Below are positions 51,501 through 63,074 of a stretch of 64,000 bases of DNA, one piece after another; within the stretch, counting starts at the first letter, position 1; every line of letters starts with the position of its first letter. A program made the position numbers and the translations under genes. Source of the stretch: Saxidomus purpurata (taxonomy: Eukaryota > Mollusca > Bivalvia > Venerida > Veneridae); NCBI GenBank assembly GCA_022818135.1, contig JAFMSR010000010.1, positions 32,787,299-32,851,298 on the forward strand. Reading direction: 5' to 3'. The notes below the pieces were generated by a model. That model was not told the DNA's origin and did not search any database. It saw only the letters and a program-made list of their open reading frames with translations.

Positions 51501-52396
51501 GTAGACCTCTACCAAGATTGTTCAAACTATGACCCCCGGGTCAAAATTGACCCCGCGGGGGTGGTCACTTAGTTTTGCATAGGCTTATATAGGAAAACCT
51601 TTCAAAATCTTCTTCTCTGAAACCACAAGGCCTAGAGCTTAAATGTTTGGCATGTAGCATTGGCTAGTGGACCTCTACCAAGATTGTTCAAATTATGACC
51701 CCCGGGTCAAAATTGACCCCGTGGGGATGGTCACTTAGTTTTGCATATGCTTATATAGGAAAAACCTAAAAATCTTCTTCTCTGAAACCACAAGGCCTAG
51801 AGCTTAGATATTTGGCATGTAGCATTGTCTAGTGGACCTCTACCAAGATTGTTCAAATTATGACCCCCGGATCAAAATTGACCCTGCACGGGCCATTTAG
51901 TTTTCCATAGGCTATTATAGGAAAAACTTTAAAAATCTTCTCCTCTGAAACCACGAGGCCTAGAGCTTAGATATTTGGCATAGGGTCAAAATTGACCTTG
52001 CCTGGGGGGGGTCACTTGTTTTACAAAGACGTATATAGGAAAACCCATTTGGTATATAACATTATCTAGTAATCTTCCACTAGGCAAGTGGACTTTCACC
52101 AAGGTGAGCGATATAGGGCCATCTTGGCCCTCTTGTTTAAAAAACACGAATTGAAATGTCCACGAAATCAGTCTGACAATGGCAAAACACAATAATTGGC
52201 GCAAAAGTTATTTGGTTTATAGTAAATTCTTAGTTTGGATATTCACCTTAACCTACATATCAGATCCCGTCCACAGTATGAAGGGGCTAGCTTTATTTTA
52301 CAGACGACATTTCCAAACAGAGAGCTTTCCAATATATCAGAGACAATAGAACAAGCTAAACTTCAGAATGCAGTTGTTGTACAGAGGTTAACATGA
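42532..52396 (+). CDS. NSFL1C: NSFL1 cofactor p47 (p97/VCP adaptor), ten exons, complete
   Basis: Exons: 42532-42639, 44014-44159, 45318-45410, 46687-46761, 47385-47529, 48236-48345, 48822-48959, 49303-49440, 50425-50484, 52264-52396. All have GT/AG borders, phases agree and the joined frame is 381 codons plus TGA, near the usual 370 of vertebrate p47. The UBA domain (residues about 5-45) starts MADKAKQDMIESFRK and continues LESSAWNLE|LAMGSFYEGD. An acidic linker leads to the conserved FYAGGSERSG (108-117). The p97-binding SHP box is FRGSGYRLG (161-169). The SEP domain spans about 190-256 (LKLWKDGFSVDDGPL, VNLNMEDHRTEDYVKPK). The UBX domain spans about 305-381 (TTIQIRLADGSRL, KFNHSHTVGDIRQHI, TTFPNRELSN, ending VVVQRLT). 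In the family, p47 trimers recruit p97/VCP to ubiquitinated membranes for Golgi, ER and nuclear-envelope fusion. It is convergent with LIN7. Confidence 0.97.
43276..43463 (+). repeat. 93-bp tandem duplication in NSFL1C intron 1
   Basis: tgctccaatgaatttctgaa through gtatttatcattca occurs twice in a row, differing by one base (tatttatcg versus tattcatcg). The unit is a multiple of three, so an open frame runs through it, but the region is intronic. Confidence 0.9.
44684..45275 (+). mobile_element. Dispersed element with internal repeats, NSFL1C intron 2
   Basis: Starts agctctactggcactgtccg and has about four units containing caacatctcctta, actgagcca or aggcaaatttcaa(a/c)caaact, and ttcacaggattgttccttgg. 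Same style as the elements at 46205 and 51204. Non-coding. Confidence 0.6.
46205..46632 (+). mobile_element. Dispersed element with two about 180-bp internal units, NSFL1C intron 3
   Basis: cttcttcatcaaattttcaa, then attgtattgct(a)gtgacaaa, gtcaaagccatatttgac, gagttatgcc, and gtacttggattttgtcac appears twice. Ends aagagggcgacaccagtgtt. Non-coding. Confidence 0.6.
47020..47200 (+). mobile_element. tRNA-derived SINE, NSFL1C intron 4
   Basis: Head with A-box-like ttccagtggtagtgtgtt and B-box-like gggttggatcccc (47075). Body caagatgcatataattccac follows. Different family from the copies at 38553 and 58536 by its body sequence. Confidence 0.65.
49460..50175. other. NSFL1C intron 8, diverged dispersed-repeat sequence
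   Basis: Recurrent blocks such as cctcctaaaccc(c/t)ttg, gaattttcattaaa/gagttttcatgaaa and caaggtcatgag resemble the internal units of the other elements, but borders are not clear. Confidence 0.4.
51204..52138. mobile_element. agctcacctgg-type dispersed element with four about 165-bp internal units, NSFL1C intron 9
   Basis: Begins agctcacctggcacaaagtg followed by ccagagtgagct (a short hairpin) and ends ccaaggtgagcgatataggg with ccatcttggccctcttgttt. Internal units start near 51438, 51605, 51769 and 51931 with aaaatcttcttctctgaaac, and contain gacccccgggtcaaaattga. The fourth is truncated. Non-coding, about 935 bp, between the two UBX exons. Confidence 0.75.
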
Positions 52397-52431
52397 GAAC
52401 TTGAAGCGTGTTCTAGTTTTTGCATCTTTAA

Positions 52432-52437
52432 AATAAA
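52432..52437 (+). promoter_or_regulatory. Putative polyadenylation signal AATAAA of NSFL1C
   Basis: Canonical hexamer 36 bp after the stop codon. It would give a very short 3' UTR, so other downstream sites may be used. Confidence 0.55.
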
Positions 52438-52439
52438 TG

Positions 52440-54240
52440 TTAGTCATGATGTTTAAAGAACAAACAGTAATTACTTGGAATATTAGAGTCACACTGTTTG
52501 ATGAACAAACAGTACTTGCTTGGAATATTAGAAATCAGTTAAGAACACAGTTCATCAAAATTCACATATTAAGTAAAGAAAGTGAACAAGAGTTTTCTTT
52601 TTCTATAAAGCTGTATGTAGATTTAGCTGTAGCAAATGATTTTTAGATAAAAGATGTTTTATACAAAATATCAAAAGTTGAAGATAACAATTCAGAGGAC
52701 TGGTGTTACGGACTGGTGTTACAGACCGGTGATATTTTATGTAAATTTAAAGGTGCCCACAGTTTCAGGTGAAAAAAACAATCCAAATGATAGATTCAAG
52801 TACAAAATGTAATAGTCAAAGCAAGAATCAACATGGAAAGTAAAAATCTAAGAAGCAATTTGCAAAAATCCATTGAAAATGATGGTGGGGTTTGGTTTAA
52901 CAGCACCGCAACACTATATGGTTATATTGAAATTTCACGAGCGTTTGTAACACTTTATTATTATTTGGAAGCATATAATTTCAAATATGCAATTATACTG
53001 GGAACTTGTTTATGTGACTATTCGTTGTAAAATAGGTTATTTTCAGAGAGTTTCCGGAACTTTATTTTTTCACCAAATCTAAACGTGAGCAGCTTTAAGA
53101 GAAGTTGATGGGTGTAAATGTCCGACAAGGACATCTGACAAATGTAACATGCAGCCCCAATTTTGTGTATTACTAGTGCAGAACATACATGTACAGAAAA
53201 AACGTATCTCAAAGCTTTGCATTTATTCTTGGATTGTTTTAAGTTCAGTTTGCTAGAGACACACTGCGAGAATCAAGATAATGATTTTTGAACAAGACGT
53301 AAATTTACATTCTTACGTAGGAATAAAGTGCTATTTTATGATTATCACATGCGAAATATTTGAATATGGAATTTGGTAATTATTTATCATATGATATTGT
53401 CTTCACAATAATTTGTGGATTTTTTTACTGGATTTTAACAAACAGGATATTTGTAATTTGATGAAACTGCTCATAAACAAATAACATAAAGATTCCTTCT
53501 GTGTATGCTAACATATTTAAAGCAGAAGTTATACTCACCATTCATTCAGGTACATAGAATGCGCGGTCATGGAGTCTGTGTTGTATGGTAATGTGTTCCG
53601 TTTGTTCATCGAGTTTTAAACGTTAAAAAATCTTCAAACATCTATAGTGTGTCTACTGTCTTAGTATGGCTATCTTTTTCTCTACACAAGCTTAAAATTA
53701 GTATGTCATAAGCAAAATAAATCCTATGCATCCAGATCTGAAAAGTACTATTTTATCATAACCAGTGGATATTTTGTTACTTTGAACAATGAGTCTTGTA
53801 TAAATGCATTGTTACAATGTTATTTATTGATTTTGCAATATTAAAATGAATGAAAATAGTCTTTTAGTTCCTTATCGCAAAATGCTGTCATTGGTCATTT
53901 ACTGATAAATAATGGATTTGTTCAGAGATAGATACAACAAATCCAATTTAATGCTGAAGATTAAACAAGAGATATTTTGTTCACTTGCCCCTCCCCCTCT
54001 TCATGATGTTTGACTACTGTTGGCAATACTATCAGGACCCTTTGCCCCAACAGCTCTCTTACTATTCAAATGACGGTATTAACTATTCAAAGTACATTGT
54101 GACATTGACATTTGACCCACTGACCTAAAGATCAGGAATCTTTTGGCCATGAACGATCTCCTGGTCAATTTGGATGATTGTAAGCTGTGTTATGAAATTA
54201 CTTGCCAGAATTTGTTTTACCGTCAAGTCATTGTGACCTT
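52440..54240. other. Intergenic between NSFL1C and LIN7, no gene
   Basis: May include NSFL1C 3' UTR. Segment 53985-54240 has gtgaccttg and tttgacccactgaccta blocks of the dispersed-repeat style. The open frames 52437-52646 and 52833-53030 have no motif or splice context. Confidence 0.45.
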
Positions 54241-54244
54241 GCTC

Positions 54245-54735
54245 TTTGAATATTTATACCCCAAAAACGAAGTTTAGGGGGGTATATAGGAGTCGCCCAG
54301 TGGTTGGTCAGTCTATTGCATTTTCCTTGTCTGGAGCATAACTTGAAAACTACTAGGTGGAATTCAGTACAACTTCATACAATGGTCAAGCACATTGAGA
54401 GGAAGTGCAGTGTACAAGAACCATAACTCCATCTTGACTACAAAGTTATTGCCCTTTGTTACTTTTCCTTGTCCGGAGCTTAATTCGAAAACTACTGGTT
54501 TTTAGCTCCCCTTTTACATTGAGTGTCTCTCATTTGTCTGTCCACAATTAGTTTGTTTATACTCTAGCATCTTCATTTTTTAAGCAATCCTAATAAAACT
54601 TGAAAACAATGTATATGGCCACAGGATGAGTTCGTTGATAGACTTGATCAGTACTTCCTGAAAATCCTTGATGGATTTTACTGAAACTTGGTAGAAATGT
54701 TAAGTGCCAAGTGTAGAAGCTGTTGTGCATATTAT
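54245..54735. mobile_element. Dispersed-repeat sequence (aaaacgaagtttagggggg type)
   Basis: Contains ccccaaaaacgaagtttagg with ggggtatataggag after it, then aacttgaaaactactaggtgg and attcgaaaactactgg as two internal units, and tttttagctccccttttaca. Non-coding; borders approximate. Confidence 0.5.
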
Positions 54736-54739
54736 CTGG

Positions 54740-56173
54740 ATTTTCTGCTTCATGGATTTTTGTATGAGTTATGGGACTTTGAAGATTTTGGTGTATATAC
54801 AGAAAACAAAAAGCTCAACTTCTCAACTAAATTTATTACAAATATTTTATTAGTACAATAAATCTGTAAACTCAGAATAAAATGGTACATAAATGTATAT
54901 GACAAAATGACTACTACCGGTATACCAAAATACAATACACAAACTCATTTATGGTGAAAAATGCCCCCTTCTGTGCAAGAATGGCATTGTTTCATAGCAT
55001 TAAACCGCTGTAATATAACTGGAACTATTACAGCATACTAAAATAAACACCAAAGACAGTCTTACGTAAAAAAAGAAGCTGAAATGACCTAGAACCCAGC
55101 TTGAGCAGCACAGAATTAACTAATTGTATAATTGTCGAGCCTAAGTGAATACCTTACACCTAATTTTTAGTATATAATTCTTGCCAAACCAAATTTTGTC
55201 CTATCTATTTTCGCTGGTGCTGCTGATGTAAAATTGTTACAAAACTTATCAAAAGATTTACCAGATTTTGATAAACACAGTCGAAGGTATTTCTGTTGCT
55301 GTCAATAGGTATTGACTGTCCCTTTCATACAAGGTTGTCTCCCTTTATTTTACTTCTTTATTTTACTTTATTAGAGAGTACTAAAGAACGTACTCCCTCA
55401 GAATTGTAAAATGCTCATTTGTTGATTAAAACAAAATGCAAAATTTTGCTTTTTTTTTTTTAGCAGAAGCCACCCTTTTACAAGACAATTCACCATTCAA
55501 AGAGTTTATCTAAATGTTACCTTACTGTAACACCATTTAGAGGAAAACTGTGTAAAGCTCGGGTAATCACCAATAAAGTTGGGAGTACAAAAAATCTATA
55601 TTCTTTTTATACTTGTGTCAGTGTTAAAAATGTATGGAATGCTTGCAATATAAACTTTTTACATGTACAACACCTATAAATGATATAACTCTTTAAAATT
55701 ACATACACACTACTATACTACAGACAACACATGGAAATTTGTATTTATGATGTGTAAGAAATGTTATGGTTCTCTGACTCAGCTGAGTCATCTATGCTTC
55801 ACTTGGGAGAAAATGCTTGAGTATGATCACACTTGTATGTTGTAGGTCAATCACCTTTTAAAATGAAAAATCCAAAGATAGGCAAATTGATATCACCAGT
55901 GGAAATGTAACCGTATTTGGACGTCCTTGTAAAAAGAATTTGAATCCTTTGAATAGTCCCTGTAATTGTTAGAGTACATATCTTGGTTAAGCTGATTTAC
56001 GATGTATTGTGAACTCAGTTTTTTTCAAAATTGTACAATACTCAAAATTTCACAACCTGCGTGTTCACATAAAACTACAATTCTGTCAAATCTATGTTTT
56101 TTCATTATTGACAAGATTCTGTAGACACACAAATGAAAACGGACTAAGATTTGTCTTCAGAGAGACTTGTTAT
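54740..56173 (-). other. Probable LIN7 3' UTR and intergenic sequence
   Basis: Lies just downstream of the LIN7 stop on the minus strand. Several aataaa hexamers on that strand are possible (for example within 55355-55380), so the 3' end cannot be fixed. No other feature was recognised. Confidence 0.4.
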
Positions 56174-59100
56174 TCATGGCGTTTGTCTACGCTTTGATGA
56201 CCTTGTTTTATCGAACCTTGCTTCCATTTCTTCTAAAACACGAGGGGTATATCTAACAACCAGTCGCACTTTGCCTGAAAATAAAAAATCAGCTGTTTAA
56301 TTTTTTACCAAGTAAACTTACAAGCAAGTCAAAAATGCTACACAAATCATGATCACTGAAGTTAAATGAAAGTCCACAAGTTTTCCCTTAGGTGTAGGCA
56401 GTGATAGGTGTCTGTCTGAGCACTTCACTATTCAGTTTTCCCTGCAGTCTGATCAGATTTTTACTATACACTTCATCTCCATCACAGACAACCTCAGTAC
56501 TAATACAGTGCAAAAGTAAGTCAAAATATGTTTAAGAATGATTTGTCCTCTTCTAAAAACACCTCTACATACATGCCAATGTACAAATACTAGTAAATCA
56601 TACCCTGTGCCTGTTTCAGCAGTTCTACAGCCTTTTCATGGTGTTCCCCTTCCACACTCTGTAATAATAAAGTTGGTTGAAGTGTCAGATCACATTAATC
56701 AAAGCAAATATAAGAAATCTGGTTTGCTTGGGGAGCTTTCAAGTAGCCATGCTACATTGCCCGTATGTTCATTATGACATGGACCTGTATATAATAACAG
56801 GTCTGTGATCATGACAACTATACATTTAAGTCTTCTTTGAAAATGATGGGGCAGACATTTGCTGTATGACAATATAAAAATTCATTTTGTGCTGATCATA
56901 GTCTCACCAGTTACTGGTATTAAATTTTTAGTCTGGGCCAAAATGAATATTTGTTTATTGCCCAAGTTGAAAGACAAACTTTCCAGTGATGAACAATGTT
57001 ACATACCACTCCGTTGACAGAGATAAGTTGATCCCCTCTCTTCAAGCCTTGATGTCTGTCAGCCACACCCCCTGGGATGATCCGAGAGATGTAAATTGGA
57101 GAGTTCTGTTCCTTACCACCCATCACATTGAACCCTAGTCCTTCCTCAGTTTTTGGCAGCTCAACAACCCGAGGGTGAGCATGACCTTCACTTGCTGCAA
57201 ATGCTGCCACTGTTGCCTGTACGAGAGAATTTATTGATTCATTTAGCTTGCTCATAGTCCAGGTCGACCCTGGGATTTCTCTCCTGAGAGGCACAGGTTG
57301 AAAAGACATATGCAAGTACAAGGGAATACAGATACCAGACCCTAACTCTTTTATGAGTAGACCCCTTGGTTCTTTTACGTGTCCAGCACTGATACACGTG
57401 AGACTACCTTAGAGTTTCTAACCAGTTCATCTCTAAACGGGTGGGAAACACTGAAAACGTTTCTGAAATTTCCAGTACCCCAGGCCAAAATTCAAACTAG
57501 GAACCTTCTGATTGGTAGTACAGAGCGTGAACCACTTGACCACTTGACAAAAATAAGAGTGTTTCTAATCAAATTGGATATTCATAAACATTAACCTAAA
57601 TCTTAAAACAACAATCTGAATACTGAAATATTGTTTACAAACAATAGTAAGAATGCATTTTAAAGTATTTCTAAGACATGTTCATCATAATTATGGACTG
57701 AAAGAAGGTAAAATATCATGCATTTTTAAGGCTGCCAACAAGGGTTAACCTTTCTGGAGTATAATCCTCCGTGTGTTATGACTTAATCCTCCGTGTGTTA
57801 TGACTGGTGAAGTCATAATAGCAGTATAATGTCCCAATACTTTAACCAGGCCTAATATTTCTTAACAGAATCAGAGAATTGCATTTTTTTAACATTGTTA
57901 TTATAAACACATTAACTTACCTTTGCTGTAGCATTTGCTCTTACTTCTGGATTACCCGAAATATCGACCGTCTCATAAACACTCTCGTAAACTTCTCTGA
58001 CAGCATTTAAGAAATCACTCTGTAACACACGCTGTAGAGCAGCAAGTTTCTGTGGAGGTACCTGACCACCTGAAATTCACAAAATATGAGACAAAAATAA
58101 ATAAAGTACAAAAATGGAATTAAGGTCAAGAAATAAAAATTTCATACCTAATTTCAAAGGAAATGGGCAGAATTATTTAGGTGGATTGTAACAAAATAAT
58201 GAAGTTTGCATAAATAAGTTAAATAAAAGTTTTGAAAAACGAAGAATGTCTCAACTTTCAGAAACTTATGTACTCATATCTCGTGTAATGCAGCTTGAAA
58301 AAGGACTAAAAAATTAACCAGTACCAAAATAAAGCCGTCAGATATTTTGAATTACATGTACCCATCCTGTAATTGGCATATACCTCTGAACACTCACAGA
58401 CAATATTGGGCTAACACATTAAACAGCTGACTGAACAATGTACATGACTTGTACAACTGTTAAGTTTCCAATAAAATGCTTCAGTACACTGTAGTGTCTG
58501 GTTAAATTGCTTCCACATTAATGTGTTTATTTTATGGGCCTCGATAGCTCAGTGGTTAGGGCATACCCCTCCGGAGCTGGAGGTCGGGGTTCGAATCCCA
58601 GCCCGAGTAAGAGGTGTGTACTGAGGCAAAGACACTGATGCCACACATGCCTCCGTCCACCCAGATGCAAATGGGTGGTTGTGATGAGATTACAGCTGCC
58701 TCTAACTCTAGTTTTTTGCTAAAAATTATGGTGCCTTTGTTAAGAGAGCTTTGATTCTTCAACTATTCTAGCTTTTGTGTATTTGAAGTCTTAAGTCAAC
58801 TTACTTTTCTGCAAAGCATCAAGTAGCTCTATGGCCCTGTTGATATCTGAAAAAGAAAGGAATGTGATATATAGTTACTTCCTATTAAAGCCTCGTGTCC
58901 AAACGTTGTCCAACCAAGGTGATTCAGCAAAGCTGGTTTACATCCACATGATATCAGTGAAACTCTCATGTATTCAAGAATGAGCCTTTATTACTCTGCA
59001 TAAAATTATTATCAATACTATAGTGCCTGCTACCTAGACCAGAAGCGTTGTCCGGCTCTAACGCCAAATGACGGGTATCTTTGAATCCTGCATACAGTGT

Positions 59101-62063
59101 TTGAAAATATGAAATCTATATTAAAGATTCATATTGCACCACACTTAATATTTTGAAAAGTATTGTCAAAGTCTGTTTTGATTAATTATTATCAGAAGTT
59201 TTTACGCTTCACAACAACATATAGGATGGAGTTCTCTTGTATCGCGGTACTACATTTTCCAACGGAAATAAAATAGAAAAAAATTATTTCTCCCCGATTT
59301 GTATCTGTTTGACCTTTCCCTCCAACCATTCTACTATAAAGTGAAAACAATCTTTCATGCAACAGTTGTTTGAATAAAGACTAAAATGTAGGAAATTATC
59401 CACCATGTTTCACCTTTTGAAAATACCACAATTCTCTGTAATTGCAGTATTTATATTACGGCCCTACTTACTGTTTATAAAATGTACTTACACAGTAGGG
59501 GGGGAGGGGGGTGTACCTGTGCATGATATTACTATCATACTTAATGTATGTTACAAATGTTTTGTTCAAGCAATAACAATGCATAAATTAGTCTCTTAAA
59601 ATCTCCTGTATCCAGATGAAGTCTCACAATAATGGCAAATCTCCTGACTTATCACACGACCATTAAGTTATATTTAATCTACATTGCTTTGATACACACG
59701 AACAACAAATTCTTGCTACTCCCTCACTTCTCCATGAAGGCTCCAAACTTCTCCCTATTTTCAGCTCGGGGAGAAGTGACTTCTCCCTGAAATTTTGCTC
59801 TAGCTAGACCCCTGTTACACACTATAAAGATCATTGGTAATTCATGGAAGTCAAAGTTTATTCATTATATATTTTTTTAAAATATTCAACAGCTTTTTAC
59901 TGGATAACAGAACAGTTGAATTATCAGGCTGTATCGACGCCATTTTGTTTACTCTTCTTGTCGAGGACAAAGGGGGCATCTCAACTCATAGAATCCTACA
60001 GTACATTTTAGCTTGTCAAATGATGACAAAAGTCATACTGTCCAATCTAATGAAGGTAACCTTTTTTCTCTCTGATTATTCTTCTGAATGCCAACCACAA
60101 TTGATACTGCACAAGTCATTTTCATTTCTGAAGTGCATGCTTGTGTCTCGTAATTTTGTGTTCAATCTGACAGGCATTACGCAAGCCTACTTCAACATCT
60201 AGTGATCAAAACAACTTTATTCTTAAACTGAGTCAATATTTAAACAACTTTCAAGGCTATTGAATCAAATTAATTTTATTGTAAGCAATTTTTGGATGAC
60301 TTAGATGACGAGGATATACATATGTAGGACATGGGGTTCACAACTGCAGAAACAGGGTTCCCGCTGTCGGTCGCCAATGGCGCCAAATGCGACAAAAAAA
60401 AAGAATTCTATCGCTAAATTCTTTCAGTTGGCCTTGTGTAGTGGTCCAACAAAATAATTCAAGCTGGCTTTGAAAAAATTATGTCTCCCCAATCAAAAAT
60501 CGATTGACCTTTGTTGCTAGCTTACGAAAGAAGGCGGAGCCAATTATGCAACGTTGATTGATAACGCCTAACGTAGGCCATCTAGGTCGTGATCAGAGGT
60601 GTTAATTGATAAACAATCATAAAACGAAATATGATAGATCGCGGTAATTTATAATACGTTGTTTTAACACGGATTTAATTAGCGTTGCTTGTTGACACAG
60701 TAGCGGGTATTGTTACTTTGTCATTCACAGATTGGCTTGCTGGCATACATAACACAATTCATGTAAAACCGTTTTTTCGATAATCACGTGTCATAAACAG
60801 ACTTATAATTTCCGTATCTGGTTTTTGGGTCGGATAATGGCAAATTATTGACTTACATGGTGCAATCTCAAGTTGCAAATTGTCAATGACGTAAATTGTT
60901 TTCTACATGAATATATCTTTGGCAATATTCTCGTCTTCAAAACCTTCAGTATTCAGCTAATACTTATCAATCTTATTTTAAACCATTAAACATACTTTTG
61001 GACACATTTTGTTTAATTTAAAACCTGTTCAAATCGATAAAATCAAGAAACATTAATGTAAGTCAAAATAAGTTCACTGACATGCGAGGTTGTTAAAAAT
61101 ATTCAACGTGTCACTGGATAACGAGGAATGCTAACTGTTAGCTTTCATTTTTGGGTTCATGTTGCTGCAGAACACGTACAGAAAATTATGATATGTCAAT
61201 CCTAAAGTCATACTGTGCCATAACCATTGAAGCCTCATCCTGGCTCCAGAAAATGAAATTTTGACCCTTGAAAATTTACAAAAATGTTATGAAATAAATT
61301 TCGCATCATTTAGATCTATATACAGTGTTTGCTATCATGCAATCAAATGTTAACTACAAGTGGTATGACTCCTCTCTCCTCTAGGATATTACACTTTAGC
61401 CTTCTGAAGACTAGTGGCTCCAACTTTGGAGCCATTGGCGCAAACTTTTTCTGATTGGCGAATTTGTTGGCGCAAACTAAAATTGATTATTGACCCAGAG
61501 GGAACCCTGCAGAAAAGGTTACTTTATCTTCCCATTTACGATGAAATATTTCATATTACATTATTCAATGCGTAGTGACCTAATAGCTTCCTGTTGACAT
61601 ATAGGTATCATTGCAGTGTCAGCCTCATTACGATCAGCAAAGAAAACTAGAAAAGGGAGATTACCGCGATACTAGTTACTCACAATTCCAGCCAAAACCA
61701 CTATAATTTATGCTGAAAAAATTGACCAATCTTCCTAACTAAAAAAAATGATGCTAAGAATTGTTACTCTTTGGAATTAGTTGCAACTAATGATACTTAA
61801 CCAGAAAAATGAAACAAAATAGCGAATAGTCCGTGAAAATCAGTGCGACACTAATTAACAAACATCGCGAAATCATATGTCACAACTTTCATTGCATATT
61901 CGCTGTACCTCAAAACAAAAATTCATGCACCTTGTTACTTAGTAAGATTCGTATTACTTTACACACACTGTGCATAGTAGTCAATGGACATACATACTAA
62001 AGATTGAGCAGTAATAATCAAAATACCTCTGTCCAAATGCAGCGGTTCCGACATGGCAGCCAT
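56174..62063 (-). CDS. LIN7: LIN7 (Veli/MALS) L27-PDZ scaffold protein, six exons, complete
   Basis: Exons in order on the minus strand: 62063-62027, 58846-58805, 58069-57921, 57216-57007, 56658-56604, 56274-56174. Borders are GT/AG, phases agree and the joined frame is 197 codons plus TGA, the usual LIN7 length. I chose the upstream of two in-frame ATGs (62063 rather than 62054) because [12 protein letters not shown] then lines up with the family N-terminus. The L27 domain (about 12-66) includes [16 protein letters not shown] and [18 protein letters not shown]27 binds LIN2/CASK-type partners. A linker with [20 protein letters not shown] follows. The PDZ domain (about 92-175) has the carboxylate-binding GLGF (102-105) and [25 protein letters not shown] and [14 protein letters not shown]. 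The C-terminus is a basic helix ending KRRQTP. In the family, LIN7 places receptors and channels at basolateral membranes and synapses with LIN2 and LIN10. Confidence 0.97.
57764..57808 (+). repeat. 22-bp direct duplication in LIN7 intron 3
   Basis: aatcctccgtgtgttatgac occurs twice in a row with tt between. Minor local duplication. Confidence 0.85.
58536..58745 (+). mobile_element. tRNA-derived SINE, LIN7 intron 2
   Basis: The head gggcctcgatagctcagtgg with ttagggca, then gtcggggttcgaatcccag, has a clear A-box and B-box. The body, gtgtgtactgaggcaaagac, gatgccacacatgcctc and gtccacccagatgc, matches the copy at 1290-1453. The arm between the boxes lacks a sensible anticodon stem and the copy is followed by SINE body sequence, so it is not a tRNA gene. 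It is on the strand opposite to LIN7. Confidence 0.85.
60353..61509. mobile_element. hAT-like non-autonomous DNA transposon in LIN7 intron 1
   Basis: Ends are cagggttcccgctg and, on the other strand at the right end, cagggttccctctg. tgcagaaa lies directly before the left end (60345-60352) and again at the right end (61508-61515), an 8-bp target duplication up to a two-base overlap with the terminal repeat. CAGGG termini and 8-bp duplications are typical of hAT elements. Subterminal gcgccaatggc motifs repeat inside both ends. About 1.16 kb with no transposase frame. Confidence 0.78.
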
Positions 62064-62085
62064 TTTGACGTCTACTTCCGGGTAC
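62064..62085 (-). promoter_or_regulatory. LIN7 core-promoter motifs (ETS and YY1-like)
   Basis: Immediately upstream of and overlapping the LIN7 start on the minus strand are cccggaagt (ETS-type) and aaaatggctgcc, which overlaps the ATG and fits the YY1 motif of translation-start-proximal promoters. Suggests a TATA-less promoter with a very short 5' UTR. Inferred from motifs only. Confidence 0.45.
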
Positions 62086-62551
62086 GAATTGCCTCCCTTT
62101 GCTGAAGGTTAGCCTATACTAATTTACATACGTTTTGGCGGGTCGCTCGAATTTAATTTTTAAACAGAAAATAAGAATCCATTTTTGCAATTGCTTTTCC
62201 TGTTAGTTATATACATAGTTTTGCTTATACATTTATCACCCCGCACTGATGAAGACGACAACAAACTGTGCTGTATATAATCGTTAAAATACTATTATGG
62301 TTTTTTTTGCCAACGGCGAGGTTGACATACAATGGAAACATATCCTTATGCACACGGTAAAACTCCGTATAATTAATTATTTATTGCAAACTTACTTCAC
62401 ACAATTAACAAGATAAAGAAGGATTTCTAGCGGTCCGACTTTTGGCGGGGAAAATGCTGGCCATGCTTCAGGTGAAACAACAAACCGTTATTGGCACAGC
62501 AATCCGGAAGCCAGGCAAATATCATGACTACGTCCCGTATATTTATCTTGA

Positions 62552-63074
62552 AGGTCCATTACTAGGACCAAATCAAATTTTATTTTAAATCTGGAATTTA
62601 AATGAGCGTCTTCTCAGAAGGAAAAATATGACATACTGCATTGAATGTGACCATATATTGTGTTGAAAATTTGAGTTTAACAAATAATAAAGTATGTTTT
62701 GCCTTTTCAAAAACGAAAATAGGTTTTCCAGTTTTCAAATATTTTTGTAATTTTCCAGAAATCTCCCTGAAAGAGGCTGTAAATAGGTTGTACATGAATA
62801 AGCATGCCTATTTTGAATTATAGTTGAAAGAACTTCACTTCCAAGGATGTGCAAATTATATCTCTAACTGTTTACAACATGCAATGATAGCGAAAGTAGG
62901 ACAAAAAACCACCCAGGTCAATCTAAGGTAAATACAAAAACATTCACTCACCAGTATTTCAAACAGGGAAATAATCCACGTCTATTGGAAAGTTTTAGAA
63001 GTCAGTTTCAAACTGTACGTATTTCCCTGTTACAAGATTTAAAAGAAAATTCGATTTGGTCTTAGTAATGGACC
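62552..63074. mobile_element. Inverted-repeat element with about 39-bp ends
   Basis: The left end aggtccattactaggaccaa, then atcaaattttattttaaatct, is matched in inverse at 63036-63074 with a few substitutions (ctaagaccaaatcgaattttcttttaaatct). About 520 bp, no coding frame beyond AT-rich chance frames, no clear target duplication. Confidence 0.75.

Noticed and set aside
56538..56777. 79-aa plus-strand frame over LIN7 exon 5
   Set aside because: Antisense shadow of a LIN7 exon with well-conserved PDZ sequence on the other strand.
58543..58615. Functional tRNA gene
   Set aside because: A- and B-boxes are present but the anticodon arm is not tRNA-like and SINE body sequence follows. The same holds for 47020, 38553 and 1453.
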